Of a DNA stretch of 64,000 bases, positions 28,923 through 38,085 are shown in pieces. The stretch lies in contig CAVVUB010000004.1 of the NCBI GenBank assembly GCA_963751335.1, positions 62,001 through 126,000 of the forward strand, read 5' to 3'. Below the pieces are notes generated by a model. The model was not told the origin of the DNA and did not search any database. It saw nothing but the letters and a program-made list of their open reading frames with translations. This DNA is from Bog-473 sp963751335 (lineage in GTDB: Bacteria; Actinomycetota; Acidimicrobiia; Acidimicrobiales; RAAP-2). A program made the translations under genes and the position numbers. Numbering within the stretch: position 1 is the first letter of the stretch; each line of letters starts with the position of its first letter.

Positions 28923-30914
28923 TCAGCGGTCGAGCGGAACCCTCAGCCGGGCCCGGCGCACGCTTTCGGCGACACCGGCCCCGTCGAGGCCGAGGCTGGA
29001 AAGGATGTCGTCAGGCTTGCCCTGGTCGATGTACCGGCGGGGGATGCCCAGTCGGCGCGTTGCCGGAGCGAGCAGCCCAGCCGATTCGGCCTGGGTGTCC
29101 ACGGCGTCGAGGAGAAACGCACCGGCGCCCCCGTGCCGCACCCCGTCTTCGGCCGTGACGACGAGCGCGTGCCGGGCGGCATCGGCCACCATTGCCGGAT
29201 CGGGCGGTGACACGACCCGGGTGTCCCAGACCGTTACCTCGATCCCCTCGGCAGACAGCTCCGCCGCCGCGTCGAGGCACGCCGCGACGAGTTTGCCCAC
29301 GCCGAGCAGGCAGACCGACCCGTCGCCTTCACGCAGCTGCTTCGCCTCGAGCCCCTGGCCGACCTCAGCCGGATCGATGTGGCGGGCCACGCCCTTGGGG
29401 TAGCGAATCGATGAAGGGCCCGGCAGCGCGAGCGCGCTCCGCAACATCGGCTCGATCTCTTCCGCCGCCGACGGTGCGAACACGGTCATGCCGGGAATCG
29501 ACAGCGCCAGCGCGATGTCGAGCACCCCATGGTGGCTCGGCCCGTCGTCACCCGTGATGCCGGCCCGGTCGAGCATGTAGACGACGGGGCACCCGTGCAG
29601 GCCGACGTCCAAGTTGGCCTGGTCGAACGCCCGGCAGAAGAACGTGGAGTACACCGCCACCACGGGCCGCAACCCTGCCATTGCCATGCCGGCCGCAGAA
29701 GTCACTTCGTGCTGCTCGGCGATACCCACGTCGAAGAACCGCTCGGGGAATCGAGCCTGGAAGGAGAGCAGTCCGGTCGGGCCGGGCATGGCCGCCGTCA
29801 GTGCGACGATCCGGGAATCCTCCTCCGCCACGGCAAGCAAGGCGCGAGAGAAGGCATCGCCGAAGGTTGCCGCACTTTGCGGCGCCTCGTCCGCCGCCCT
29901 CTCGGGCATCGACCCGGGCGAGGCCACGCCACCGGCGTCCGAGCTGGCCGAGCCCCCGACGGCCATTCCGGCCGAGCTCCCGACGGCGTTCTCAATGACC
30001 ACCGGGTTCGCCCTGACGTCGTGCAGGCGCTGGACCTCGTCATCTTCGGCCGGCCCGTAACCCCGACCTTTCTGAGTAAGGACGTGGACCACGATCGGGC
30101 CGTCCCACTCGGCGGCATGGATGAACGCCTGCTCCATGTGCTCCATGTCGTGGCCGTCGATGGGGCCGGCGTAGCGCACGCCCAGAGCCTCGAAGAAGGT
30201 GTGCGGTGTCACCATCTCGCGCAGCGCGCTCGTCACCGAGTGCACGCCCGAGTAGGCCAACCCACCCAGAGCCGGCAGCTCACGCAGGCGCAGACGCAGA
30301 CGCTCCCGGGCCGCGGTGTAGGTCGGATTCAAACGGAGCGACGTCAAGCTCTGCGACAACTGCGACACCGTCGGTGCATAGGAGCGACCGTTGTCGTTGA
30401 GCACGATCACGACTCGTCGCCCCGAGTGACCGAGGTTGTTGAGCGCCTCGTAGGCCATGCCGCCGGTCAGCGCGCCGTCGCCGACGACCGCCACCACCCG
30501 ACGCTCTCCGTCGATGCCCCGCAGGCTGAACACGTTGGCGATCCCGTGTGCATACGACAGCGCGGTCGAGGCGTGGCTGTTCTCGATCCAGTCGTGTTCG
30601 GACTCCGAACGGTTGGGATAGCCCGACATCCCGCCGGCTTGCTTCAAGGTCTTGAAGCCGAATCGCCGACCCGTCAGCAACTTGTGCACGTAGGCCTGGT
30701 GGCCAGTGTCCCAGAGGATGACGTCGCGTGGGGAGTCGAACACCCGGTGGACGGCCAACGTCAGCTCCACCGCTCCCAAGTTTGAGCCCAGGTGCCCGCC
30801 GGTGGTGGTCACGGCATCGACGATGAACGTCCTGATCTCTTCGCACAATTGGACGAGTTCCTCGGTGCTGAGACCCTTGATGTCGGCGGGCGTCTCGATA
30901 CTGGGAAGGATCAT
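28923..30914 (-). CDS. dxs: 1-deoxy-D-xylulose-5-phosphate synthase
   Basis: A 663-residue thiamine-diphosphate enzyme that condenses pyruvate with glyceraldehyde-3-phosphate, the first step of the methylerythritol phosphate isoprenoid pathway. The ThDP-binding motif is VGDGALTGGMAYEALNN with LNDNGRSYAPTV, the substrate histidine region is TGGHLGSNLG, and the C-terminal transketolase domains show ITGDDGPSHHGVLDIA and RYPKG. An extra linker of about 35 residues rich in A, S and G (around 300-335) separates domains I and II. It is 15 bases downstream of the MFS gene, and possibly the last gene of a thioesterase-MFS-dxs operon. Confidence 0.95.
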   Translation of the reverse strand: MILPSIETPADIKGLSTEELVQLCEEIRTFIVDAVTTTGGHLGSNLGAVELTLAVHRVFDSPRDVILWDTGHQAYVHKLLTGRRFGFKTLKQAGGMSGYPNRSESEHDWIENSHASTALSYAHGIANVFSLRGIDGERRVVAVVGDGALTGGMAYEALNNLGHSGRRVVIVLNDNGRSYAPTVSQLSQSLTSLRLNPTYTAARERLRLRLRELPALGGLAYSGVHSVTSALREMVTPHTFFEALGVRYAGPIDGHDMEHMEQAFIHAAEWDGPIVVHVLTQKGRGYGPAEDDEVQRLHDVRANPVVIENAVGSSAGMAVGGSASSDAGGVASPGSMPERAADEAPQSAATFGDAFSRALLAVAEEDSRIVALTAAMPGPTGLLSFQARFPERFFDVGIAEQHEVTSAAGMAMAGLRPVVAVYSTFFCRAFDQANLDVGLHGCPVVYMLDRAGITGDDGPSHHGVLDIALALSIPGMTVFAPSAAEEIEPMLRSALALPGPSSIRYPKGVARHIDPAEVGQGLEAKQLREGDGSVCLLGVGKLVAACLDAAAELSAEGIEVTVWDTRVVSPPDPAMVADAARHALVVTAEDGVRHGGAGAFLLDAVDTQAESAGLLAPATRRLGIPRRYIDQGKPDDILSSLGLDGAGVAESVRRARLRVPLDR

Positions 30915-30929
30915 GGCGGCCAGGACAGG

Positions 30930-32258
30930 CTACCCGTTGGTCCCGGTCGTGGCGTTTCCCGAGGGCGTGAACAGGGTGCAGATGGCCACCCCGAACGAGG
31001 CGACCGCAAGGACCTGCAAACCGTGCGCCGGACCCAGCGTTTGGGAGACCCAGCCCACGATCGGGGCGCCCGCCACCCAACCGATGTAGCCCGCAGCGGT
31101 GAACGTCCCCACTGCGCTGACCACCTTGGTGGCCAGCCGGCTGACCGTGCTCATGACCAGCGGCCAGAAGAGTGATGCGCCGCCCGCCCCGAGGGCCAGG
31201 CCCACGGCGGCCATCCATGACAACGAGGTCAACGACTCAAGAAGGATCCCCGAACCGGCCACGCAGCCACCCACGATCAGCGCATGCCGGGAGGAGAGGC
31301 GGCCGAGCAGCGGTCCCCCGGCACCCCGGGTTGTCACCGCCATGAGCTGACCCACCACGTAGGCGCCCGCCCCCAGCAACACCCCGGTCGCCAGGTGGTT
31401 CCGCAGGTAGAGAACGCCCCAGGTGTCGACGCCGCCCTCCGTCACCTCGGCCAGGGCGAAGACGGCCAAGAGGATCAGTAATCCGTCTTGTCGCAGCCGG
31501 CGCACTGGATGCGAGGATCGCTCGAATCCCGCCGCAAGCTCGTCGCCCGCTCCCGCTCCCGCTCCCGCTCCCGCTCGCGCCCCAGCCCCAGCCCCAGCCA
31601 TCCCGGCCATCGCCGTACCCGAGTCCGTCATCAGCGCCCACACACCTACCGCGGCGCCGACGACGGCGATCCCGGGCCACACCCAGCGCCACGAAATGCC
31701 GGTGTGGATCAGCAACGCCGCCACCGCCGCCCCGCACAGGGCGCCCGTGTTGAACAGCGCGTGCAGCCGCACCAAAGAGGAGGGGTGATCCACCAGGCGG
31801 TGCGAGGCTTCGGCGTTCATCGCCGTGTCGATGCTGCCGCCGGCAACCATCAGCGGGACGAGCACCAGGGAGAAGGTCCATCGGGACTCGGTCAGGGGCA
31901 GGATGCACAAAAGCCCGGACCAGGCGAAGAGGGCCACCCACAGCAGCCGGCGGGCCCCGACCCGGTCGGCCAGATGCGCCGTGAACGCACTCGACGCACC
32001 CGCCACCGCGACGGCGACCGCCAGCAACACCCCCAACTGGGCGTCGTTCAACGAGTAGGTCCGCTGAATGGAGAAGAGCATCACCGCCCAGCTGCCCCAG
32101 AAGAGCCCGAAGGTGAGGAAGGAGGCCACCACCGGCCCCGCCCCGGCCAGGAGACGGGTCCGTCCCTCCGAACCGACCGGATCGCCACCAGCACCAGCAC
32201 CGCACGCACCAGCACCAGCACCAGCACCAGCACCAGCACCGACGCCGCCCGTCCGCAC
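30930..32258 (-). CDS. MFS transporter with Ala-Gly repeat linkers
   Basis: A protein of about 442 residues with about 12 membrane segments. Blocks include MLFSIQRTYSLNDAQLGVLL, TAHLADRVGARRLLWVALF and GGVDTWGVLYLRN, like sugar-type and fosmidomycin-type MFS proteins. Two low-complexity Ala-Gly stretches are made by hexanucleotide repeats: one at the N-terminus (residues 5-25, GAGAGAGAG-type) and one in the central cytoplasmic loop, with a few Arg and Asp. GTG 32258 keeps the frame and leaves 35 bases after the thioesterase; a start inside or after the first Ala-Gly run is possible. The upstream open frame to 32579 is antisense-like noise over the thioesterase gene. Substrate unknown. Confidence 0.72.
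   Translation of the reverse strand: MRTGGVGAGAGAGAGAGACGAGAGGDPVGSEGRTRLLAGAGPVVASFLTFGLFWGSWAVMLFSIQRTYSLNDAQLGVLLAVAVAVAGASSAFTAHLADRVGARRLLWVALFAWSGLLCILPLTESRWTFSLVLVPLMVAGGSIDTAMNAEASHRLVDHPSSLVRLHALFNTGALCGAAVAALLIHTGISWRWVWPGIAVVGAAVGVWALMTDSGTAMAGMAGAGAGARAGAGAGAGAGDELAAGFERSSHPVRRLRQDGLLILLAVFALAEVTEGGVDTWGVLYLRNHLATGVLLGAGAYVVGQLMAVTTRGAGGPLLGRLSSRHALIVGGCVAGSGILLESLTSLSWMAAVGLALGAGGASLFWPLVMSTVSRLATKVVSAVGTFTAAGYIGWVAGAPIVGWVSQTLGPAHGLQVLAVASFGVAICTLFTPSGNATTGTNG
31541..31606. repeat. Hexanucleotide microsatellite in the MFS central loop
   Basis: About five GCTCCC units, then variants and three CCCCAG units, encode an Ala-Gly linker in the minus-strand MFS protein. The period of six preserves the frame, so length can vary without truncation. 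Confidence 0.75.
32187..32241. repeat. Hexanucleotide microsatellite at the MFS N-terminus
   Basis: CCAGCA units repeat about eight times, interrupted once (CCGCACG) near 32200. On the minus strand they encode (Gly-Ala)n ahead of the first membrane segment of the MFS protein. Confidence 0.8.
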
Positions 32259-32293
32259 GGGCGGCAAAGTCCGCCCCGAGTCCGGGGTCGCGC

Positions 32294-32737
32294 TCAGGAC
32301 TTGCCGGCTGCGCTCGCCTTGGCCAGGAACGCCGCCCGGTCGAGGACGACCCGGGTGACCCGGCCCGCCCCGACGAGGCCGCCCCCGTCGCCCTCGAGGC
32401 GGGCGGCGGAGACGGTGAAGGTCAGCCGGCGGCCCTCCACCTTGACCAGGGTCGCCTCGGCCAGCACCACCGAACCGATGGCCACGGCCGCCAGGTGGTC
32501 GAACTGCACCCTGGTCGCCACGCTCGACTGGGACGCCGTCAGGTGGCTGTCCGTCGCCCGGCACGTCGCCTCCTCGCACAGGGCGATGAGGCGGGGCGTC
32601 GCCAGCACCGGCACGTCACCGGAACGGAAATGCAAGGCGGTGTCGGATTCCGACACCGTCAGCTCCAGTTGGGCACTCAGGCCGGCGTGCGGACCGTGTC
32701 CCGCGGCCGTCTCGGTCTCGGAAGGGCTGGCCGGCAC
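32294..32737 (-). CDS. Hotdog-fold thioesterase, FlK-like
   Basis: A protein of about 147 residues with a single hotdog domain. VLATPRLIALCEEATCRA, ATRVQFDHLAAVAIGSVV and RRLTFTVSAARLEGDGGGLV resemble the fluoroacetyl-CoA thioesterase FlK family, which mostly acts as a general acyl-CoA thioesterase. The likely catalytic histidine is in VQFDHLAA. Activity would release acids from acyl-CoA in the cytosol. The start at GTG 32737 is the first plausible one and is 19 bases from the divergent tldD start; a shorter start near LSAQLELTV is possible. It heads a probable operon with the MFS and dxs genes. Confidence 0.75.
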   Translation of the reverse strand: MPASPSETETAAGHGPHAGLSAQLELTVSESDTALHFRSGDVPVLATPRLIALCEEATCRATDSHLTASQSSVATRVQFDHLAAVAIGSVVLAEATLVKVEGRRLTFTVSAARLEGDGGGLVGAGRVTRVVLDRAAFLAKASAAGKS

Positions 32738-32755
32738 GACGATTACGATACCGCC

Positions 32756-34153
32756 GTGACTGACACCGCCCTCATCGAACCCGACGTGCTCGAACGCGTC
32801 CTCTCCGCCGCTCTCACCAGTGGCGGCGACATGGCGGAGGTCTTCGCCGAAGACGCCGTCACCACGAGCGCCACCCTCGACGACCGCCGCATCGAGGAAC
32901 TGTCGTCCGGTCGGAACCGGGGCGCCGGCATCCGCGTCGTCGACGGCGAGACCACGGGCTTTGCCCACACGGCCGACCTCTCCGAATCCGGCCTGGTCGC
33001 CGCGGCCAGGGCCGCCGCCTCCGTCGCCCGCCAAGGCGGGGGAGGGGCCCGCACCGTCGCCCTCGACCCGCCGGCCCTGCACGGCCACGGCACCAAGACC
33101 CTCCCGGAGTCCGTCGACAAGGCCCGGAAGATCGAGCTCCTGACCAGAGCCGACGAGGCCGCTCGAGCCAGCGGCGACGCCATCTCCCAGGTCCAGGTCG
33201 CCTGCGGTGACGGCCGGCGCCGGGTGCTCATCGCCAACTCCGAGGGCCTCGTGGCCCAAGACGACCAGATCAGGACCCGCTTCTCGGTCGTCTGTGTCGC
33301 CAACGGCGACACCGGCATGCAGACTGGATACGAATCCCTCGCCCGCACCGAGGGCTACGAGGTCTTCGAGCGCCATGCCGTCGAGGACGTCGCCCGCACG
33401 GCGGCCACCCGCGCCCTCACCAAGCTCTCCGCACGGCCCGCACCCTCCGGCGAGGTCCCCATCGTCCTGGCCGGCGGCAGCGGCGGCATCCTGTTCCACG
33501 AGGCCTGCGGGCACGGCCTCGAAGCCGACCACATCCTCAAGGACGCCTCGGTCTACGCCGGCAAGGTCGGCCAGCTCGTCGCCAGCCCGCTCGTCACCCT
33601 CGTCGACGACGGCACCGTCCTCGGTGAGTGGGGCAACTTCGCCGTCGACGACGAGGGCAACCTGCCCGCCCGCAACGTGCTGATCGAGAACGGCGTCCTC
33701 ACCGAATACATGTGGGACTGGCTCCGGGCCCGCAAGGAGGGCCGCAAATCGTCCGGCAACGGAAGACGCCAGAGCTACCAGCACCTCCCGATGGTCCGGA
33801 TGACCAATACGTACCTCCTCGCCGGTTCCGAGAACCCCGACGAGATAGTGGCCCAGACCCCACACGGAGTCTTCGTCAAGAAGCTGGGCGGCGGCCAGGT
33901 CAACACCGCCACGGGCGACTTCGTCTTCGGCACCACCGAGGCCTATCTCATCGAGAACGGGCGCATCACCGAGCCCCTCCGGGACGCCAACCTCATCGGC
34001 AACGGCCCCGAGGTCCTGCGCCGCATCGACGCCGTGGCCACCGACTTCGACATGACGCCGGGCACGTGCGGCAAGGACGGCCAGAGCGTCCCCGTCGGCT
34101 GCGGCCAGGCCACCCTGCGTATCACCGGCGTCACGCTGGGCGGCACGGCATGA
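32756..34153 (+). CDS. tldD: Metalloprotease TldD
   Basis: A 465-residue subunit of the TldD/TldE heterodimeric metalloprotease, which cleaves unfolded peptides in several bacteria (for example microcin B17 leader or CcdA). The active-site zinc motif HEACGHGLE (HExxxH) lies near residue 245. Other blocks are GGILFHEACG, GNFAVDDEGNLPARNVLIENG and TGDFVFGTTEAYLIENG. GTG 32756 starts the protein; the longer frame is antisense to the thioesterase. Its last codon overlaps the next gene by four bases (ATGA), so it is coupled to pmbA/tldE. Confidence 0.93.
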   Translation: MTDTALIEPDVLERVLSAALTSGGDMAEVFAEDAVTTSATLDDRRIEELSSGRNRGAGIRVVDGETTGFAHTADLSESGLVAAARAAASVARQGGGGARTVALDPPALHGHGTKTLPESVDKARKIELLTRADEAARASGDAISQVQVACGDGRRRVLIANSEGLVAQDDQIRTRFSVVCVANGDTGMQTGYESLARTEGYEVFERHAVEDVARTAATRALTKLSARPAPSGEVPIVLAGGSGGILFHEACGHGLEADHILKDASVYAGKVGQLVASPLVTLVDDGTVLGEWGNFAVDDEGNLPARNVLIENGVLTEYMWDWLRARKEGRKSSGNGRRQSYQHLPMVRMTNTYLLAGSENPDEIVAQTPHGVFVKKLGGGQVNTATGDFVFGTTEAYLIENGRITEPLRDANLIGNGPEVLRRIDAVATDFDMTPGTCGKDGQSVPVGCGQATLRITGVTLGGTA

Positions 34154-35523
34154 CGCCGACCTCCTCATCGCCCGAACTCCTCGACCTCGCCGCCGACGTC
34201 GTCGGTCGGGCCGGCCGCGGCGAAGGCCTCGAGGTCTACGTCGCCCGGGGCACCGACACCGAGGTCCGCGCCTACGAGGGCGAGGTCGAGTCCCTCACGT
34301 CCGCCGACTCGTCGGGCGTGGGCATCCGGGTCCTCGTCGACGATCCCGCCGGCACCCGTGTCGGCTTCGCCTGGGCCGGCAGCCTCGACCCCGACGTCAT
34401 CGGGGCCACGCTGGCCGACGCCCGCGACAACGCCCGCTTCGCCACCCCCGACCCCGACGTGTTGCTGGCCTCGCCCGACGGCGTCGCCGCCCGGGAGATC
34501 GAGCTTTGGGACCCCGCGGTCGCCACCACCCCCATGGAGCAGAAGGTGGCGCTGGCCATCGACCTCGAGCGCGCCACCCGGGCCGCCGATCCCCGCGTCC
34601 GCCAGGTGTCCTCGGCCGATTACTCCGACAGTCGTGCCGAAGTGGCGCTCGCCTCGACCACCGGCATCTCTTCGTACCGGAGGCGCACCTCAGCCTTCCT
34701 CGCCGTGGACGCCATTGCGGGGGAAGCCGAGGAGACCCAGACCGGCGCCGGCTTCACCGTCGGTCGCGGTCCGGGTGATCTCGTCCCCAAGGAAGCCATG
34801 GACGACGCGGTGCTCCGCGCCGTGCGCATGCTCGGGGCCCAGAAGACACGCTCGACGCACTGCACGGTCGTGTTCGACCCCCGTGTCGTGTCGACGCTGC
34901 TCGGTGTGATCTCCTCTGCCCTGTCGGGCGAGGCCGTCGTCAAGGGTCGCTCGTTCTTCGCCGGCCGCATCGGCGAGACGGTCGCCGCGCCTTCCGTGAC
35001 AATCGTCGACGACCCCACGAACCCCTTGGCCTACGGCGCCGCCTCCCACGACGGCGAGGGTCTCGCCTGCCGGCGTAACGTGCTCATCTCCGACGGCGTC
35101 CTCCGCATGTTCGTGTACGACACCGTCTCCGCCAAGCGGGCCGGCACGTCCTCGACCGGCTCGGCCACCCGGGGCGGTTTTGCCGGGACACCGTCCGCCG
35201 GTTGCCGCGCCCTCGTGCTCACACCGGGGTCGAAGGGGGCCGACGAGATACTCGCCTCGGTCGGCGAAGGGCTCTACGTGCAGTCGGTGACGGGCATCCA
35301 CTCGGGCGTGAACCCGGTCAGTGGCGACTTCTCGGTCGGCGCCGAGGGCTTGCTGATCCGTGACGGCTCCCTGGCCGAGCCCGTCCGCGAGATCACCGTT
35401 GCCTCGACGCTGCAGCGGATGCTCCAGTCAGTCGTCGAGATCGGCGGGGATCTGCGCTGGCTGCCCGGCGCCGCCGCCGGTCAGACGCTGGCCATCGCCG
35501 ACATGTCACTGAGCGGCGAGTAG
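34150..35523 (+). CDS. pmbA: TldE/PmbA metalloprotease partner
   Basis: A 457-residue homologue of PmbA/TldE. It lacks the HExxxH motif, as expected for the non-catalytic partner, and shows RAYEGEVESLTSADSSGVGIRV in short form, CRRNVLISDGVLRMFVYDT, GLYVQSVTGIHSGVNPVSGDF and GAEGLLIRDG. It pairs with TldD, which supplies zinc chemistry. The ATG at 34150 overlaps the tldD stop. The two genes form the classic pair. Downstream the convergent fmdB gene is 55 bases away. Confidence 0.92.
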   Translation: MTPTSSSPELLDLAADVVGRAGRGEGLEVYVARGTDTEVRAYEGEVESLTSADSSGVGIRVLVDDPAGTRVGFAWAGSLDPDVIGATLADARDNARFATPDPDVLLASPDGVAAREIELWDPAVATTPMEQKVALAIDLERATRAADPRVRQVSSADYSDSRAEVALASTTGISSYRRRTSAFLAVDAIAGEAEETQTGAGFTVGRGPGDLVPKEAMDDAVLRAVRMLGAQKTRSTHCTVVFDPRVVSTLLGVISSALSGEAVVKGRSFFAGRIGETVAAPSVTIVDDPTNPLAYGAASHDGEGLACRRNVLISDGVLRMFVYDTVSAKRAGTSSTGSATRGGFAGTPSAGCRALVLTPGSKGADEILASVGEGLYVQSVTGIHSGVNPVSGDFSVGAEGLLIRDGSLAEPVREITVASTLQRMLQSVVEIGGDLRWLPGAAAGQTLAIADMSLSGE

Positions 35524-35578
35524 CCGTAAGTCCGTCCCATCCAGCCGGCCATGTGCCCCACCCGACCGGACGGTCGGA

Positions 35579-36007
35579 TCAGCTCGATGTCGCGGCTGCG
35601 GTCGACTTCGAGTCCTTCTTGGGCTTCCCGCCCGAGCCACCTGCACCACCCACGCCGCCCGCGCCCGAGCCGCCCGAATCCTTCGTCGGCGAGGGATCCT
35701 TCTTGGACGACGAGTCACCGGAGGACCCGGAGTCCGAGCCCGAGGAACCGGAGTCGGACGTCGGCGACGAGTCTGACTTGGTCGTGCTGTCGCTGCCGGA
35801 CGGGTCGCTCGAAGCGCTCTTTCCGTTTCCGTTGCGGGAATCGGTCTTGTAGAAACCGCTGCCCTTGAAAACGATGCCGACGTTGCCATACACCTTGCGC
35901 AACGACCCCCCACAATCGTCGCAGGAGGTCAGCGGGTCGTCGGAGAAACTCTGGACGGCCTCGAGCTTGTGCCCGCACGCAGTGCAGGCGTATTCGTAGG
36001 TCGGCAA
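35579..36007 (-). CDS. FmdB-family zinc-ribbon protein with Ser/Gly-rich tail
   Basis: A 142-residue protein. The N-terminal MPTYEYACTACGHKLEAVQ, with CTAC and CDDC pairs about 20 residues apart, is the FmdB regulatory zinc-ribbon domain. The rest (from about residue 60) is low-complexity: serine/aspartate repeats, then Gly/Lys-rich sequence. FmdB was named for formamide/acetamide-linked regulation, but most members lack a proven function. It is convergent with pmbA and divergent from moaC, 115 bases away. Confidence 0.88.
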   Translation of the reverse strand: MPTYEYACTACGHKLEAVQSFSDDPLTSCDDCGGSLRKVYGNVGIVFKGSGFYKTDSRNGNGKSASSDPSGSDSTTKSDSSPTSDSGSSGSDSGSSGDSSSKKDPSPTKDSGGSGAGGVGGAGGSGGKPKKDSKSTAAATSS

Positions 36008-36122
36008 TGGAATCCTCCGTCGGGCTCTCTTGGCACTCGCTTCCTGAGACTGCCAAGTCTACCCGTCCGGGCTGCGATCCGACGTCGGGCAGCCGTCCAG
36101 CCAGGTCGTAGACTCCTTCCTC

Positions 36123-36620
36123 GTGTCCGACCGCATGCTGGCCAATCTCGACCCGCTGGGCGGAGCCCGCATGGTCGATGTCACGCCTCGGGAACCGACG
36201 CATCGCCGGGCTCTGGCCCGCTGCCGGGTCTCGATGCTGCCCGAAACGACCACGAAGGTGGCCAATAACGCCATCACCAAAGGAGATGTGCTGGCGGCGG
36301 CCCGGATCGCCGGAATTCAGGCCGCCAAACGGACGGCCGAGCTGATCCCGATGTGCCACCCCGTCCTGGTGGGCTCCATCGGGGTCAATTTCTCCATCGG
36401 GGACGACTACGTCGAGGTCGAGGCCCAGGTCGAGACGGTCGACCGGACCGGCGTCGAAATGGAAGCCATGACCGCCTGCACCGTGGCCGCCCTCACCGTC
36501 TACGACATGTGCAAGTCGTCCGACCGCACGATGACGATCGAGCATCTGGCCCTCTGGGAGAAGTCCGGCGGACGGTCCGGCCCCTGGCGCCGCTCGGATT
36601 CGAACTCCAACCACCTCTGA
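36123..36620 (+). CDS. moaC: Cyclic pyranopterin monophosphate synthase MoaC
   Basis: A 165-residue molybdenum-cofactor enzyme that converts the MoaA product to cyclic pyranopterin monophosphate. LANLDPLGGARMVDVT, KGDVLAAARIAGIQAAK, LIPMCHPVLVGSIGVNF and VEMEAMTACTVAALTVYDMC match the family, and DMCK supplies conserved catalytic residues. The C-terminus, after WEKSGGRSG, has an extra PWRRSDSNSNHL. It starts with GTG 36123. No other moa genes are adjacent, so its expression is probably not coupled to them here. Confidence 0.93.
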   Translation: MSDRMLANLDPLGGARMVDVTPREPTHRRALARCRVSMLPETTTKVANNAITKGDVLAAARIAGIQAAKRTAELIPMCHPVLVGSIGVNFSIGDDYVEVEAQVETVDRTGVEMEAMTACTVAALTVYDMCKSSDRTMTIEHLALWEKSGGRSGPWRRSDSNSNHL

Positions 36621-36725
36621 GCAACCAGCGGCCAGCAACCCGCCAGCCGTCCAGGCGCGCCTCACCACCGGGCCATCGCTCGCCGTTTCGGACTCCAAGG
36701 CTGCGGGCCCGCTCGGGCTACGCCC

Positions 36726-38025
36726 CTAACCCCCTCGGTCCCCGCGTCCACCACCTTCTGACGCCGCGTCACCAGCCCCGCCAGCCCCCTCAGCCTCGCC
36801 CGCACCTTCGCCCCGCCCGGCCCCCGCCCGTCGTTCGGCCATCACCTCGGGGTCGCTGACCTGGGTCCAGAGCCTCGAGGGCCGCGTCGTCATCACCTGG
36901 GCGCTCGGTCCGACGAAGCGCACCTCGACGTTGGCGTCTCCGGTCATCGACCAGAGCCTGGTGTGGATCAGGTGGTGATGGTGGGTGCACAACAAGGCGA
37001 GGTTGCCCAGATCGGTCGGACCCCCCGCCTGCCACTCGTCGAGGTGGTGGCAGTCGGTGAAGAGCACATGGGCACAGCCCGGAAAGATGCAGTGGCGATC
37101 ACGGCGCCACACCTCACGGCGCTGGGCCGGCGTCGGATCACGCCGGGCCCGGCCCTCGTACATGGTGTGGCCCGCCTCGTCGTCGAGGGCGACGATCACC
37201 TCTCCGTCACAGACCAGGCGCCGGACCACGTCCGCGCTGATGAGCCCGGCGCGCTCGAGCTCGCCCGCCAGCGTCGAGTCGGGGTCGGCCAAGACCTCGA
37301 AGGGCACGTGGGCCACCACCAGGGGAACCCGGGTGGATCCCGCCGTCCCATTCGCCGTCCCGCTCTTGGTGAGCAGGGACACCAGGGCGTCGGCCAGGCG
37401 CTGGTCGAGGGGCGTCTCGGGCTCTGAGCCCATCGCCTTGACCCGGGCCTCGAGCACGGCGCGCACCTCGGCGTAGGAGAGCGGGGGCAACTGGGCCACC
37501 AGGCTGCGCCGGGCGGGATTGAAGCGCAGCGAGCGCCTCTCCTCGTCGGCCCGATCCGACGCCCGGGTGGGCAACTCCTTTGCACGCACCAGCGCCTCGA
37601 GGTCTTTGAAGGAGAGCGCCCCGGCCGCCTCGGCCCACTGCGCGTCGCTCTCGGGGCGTGGCCACCGCCAGCACCGCACGGACCTGGTCGAGGTTGAGGC
37701 GGCCCTCGGCCAGCCCGGCGGCGAGGTGGGGGAGGTCGCTCACGTGGGCGGCCACCTCGGCGTAGGCCCGCGCCGTGGCAGCCGAGACCCCGAGCTGTTG
37801 GACCAGCCAGGACCCGAGCGACGTCGCCCCGCTCGCCCGCCAGTCCTGGCGCCGGTCCACTTCGGCCCCCACACTGGCCAGCACGGCGTCTTGGGAGCAG
37901 CGCACGGCGAAGGCCCGGGTCGCCAGCTCCCTCAGCTCCTCGGTCCCGAGCCGGGCCAGCGCCGCCGTGCTCAGGGGACCGACGGGCTCTGGACCCTGAC
38001 CCCCTTCTCCGTGCGTCCGTGCCAT
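36726..38025 (-). CDS. DUF222/HNH endonuclease (13E12 repeat family), frame broken at a G run
   Basis: A protein of about 430 residues in two frames. The first (from ATG 38025, MARTHGEGG) carries the DUF222 domain: LGSWLVQQLGVSAATARAYA, LPHLAAGLAEGRLNLDQVRA. The second continues with SDAQWAEAAGALSFKDLEAL and the HNH core DRHCIFPGCAHVLFTDCHHL, then NLALLCTHHHHLIH. The frame changes at the GGGG run 37653-37656 on the plus strand. The family is widespread in actinobacteria, often as mobile or inactive repeats; a homing-type nuclease is possible. A long Gly/Glu/Arg tail ends the protein. One extra base could be a sequencing error. Confidence 0.8.
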
Positions 38026-38085
38026 CGTCGGGAGAATGGTCGGCCCGTCCGCCACAGAACCGCCGTCGTCTACATTCGTCCGGCA

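Noticed and set aside
32258..32579. N-terminal extension of the MFS gene
   Set aside because: It overlaps the thioesterase gene in another frame and encodes Gly/Arg-rich noise; the thioesterase reading is supported by family motifs.
36590..36620. tRNA-like GGATTCGAAC stretch at the end of moaC
   Set aside because: The flanking five-base T-arm stems do not pair on either strand, and no acceptor stem can be formed.
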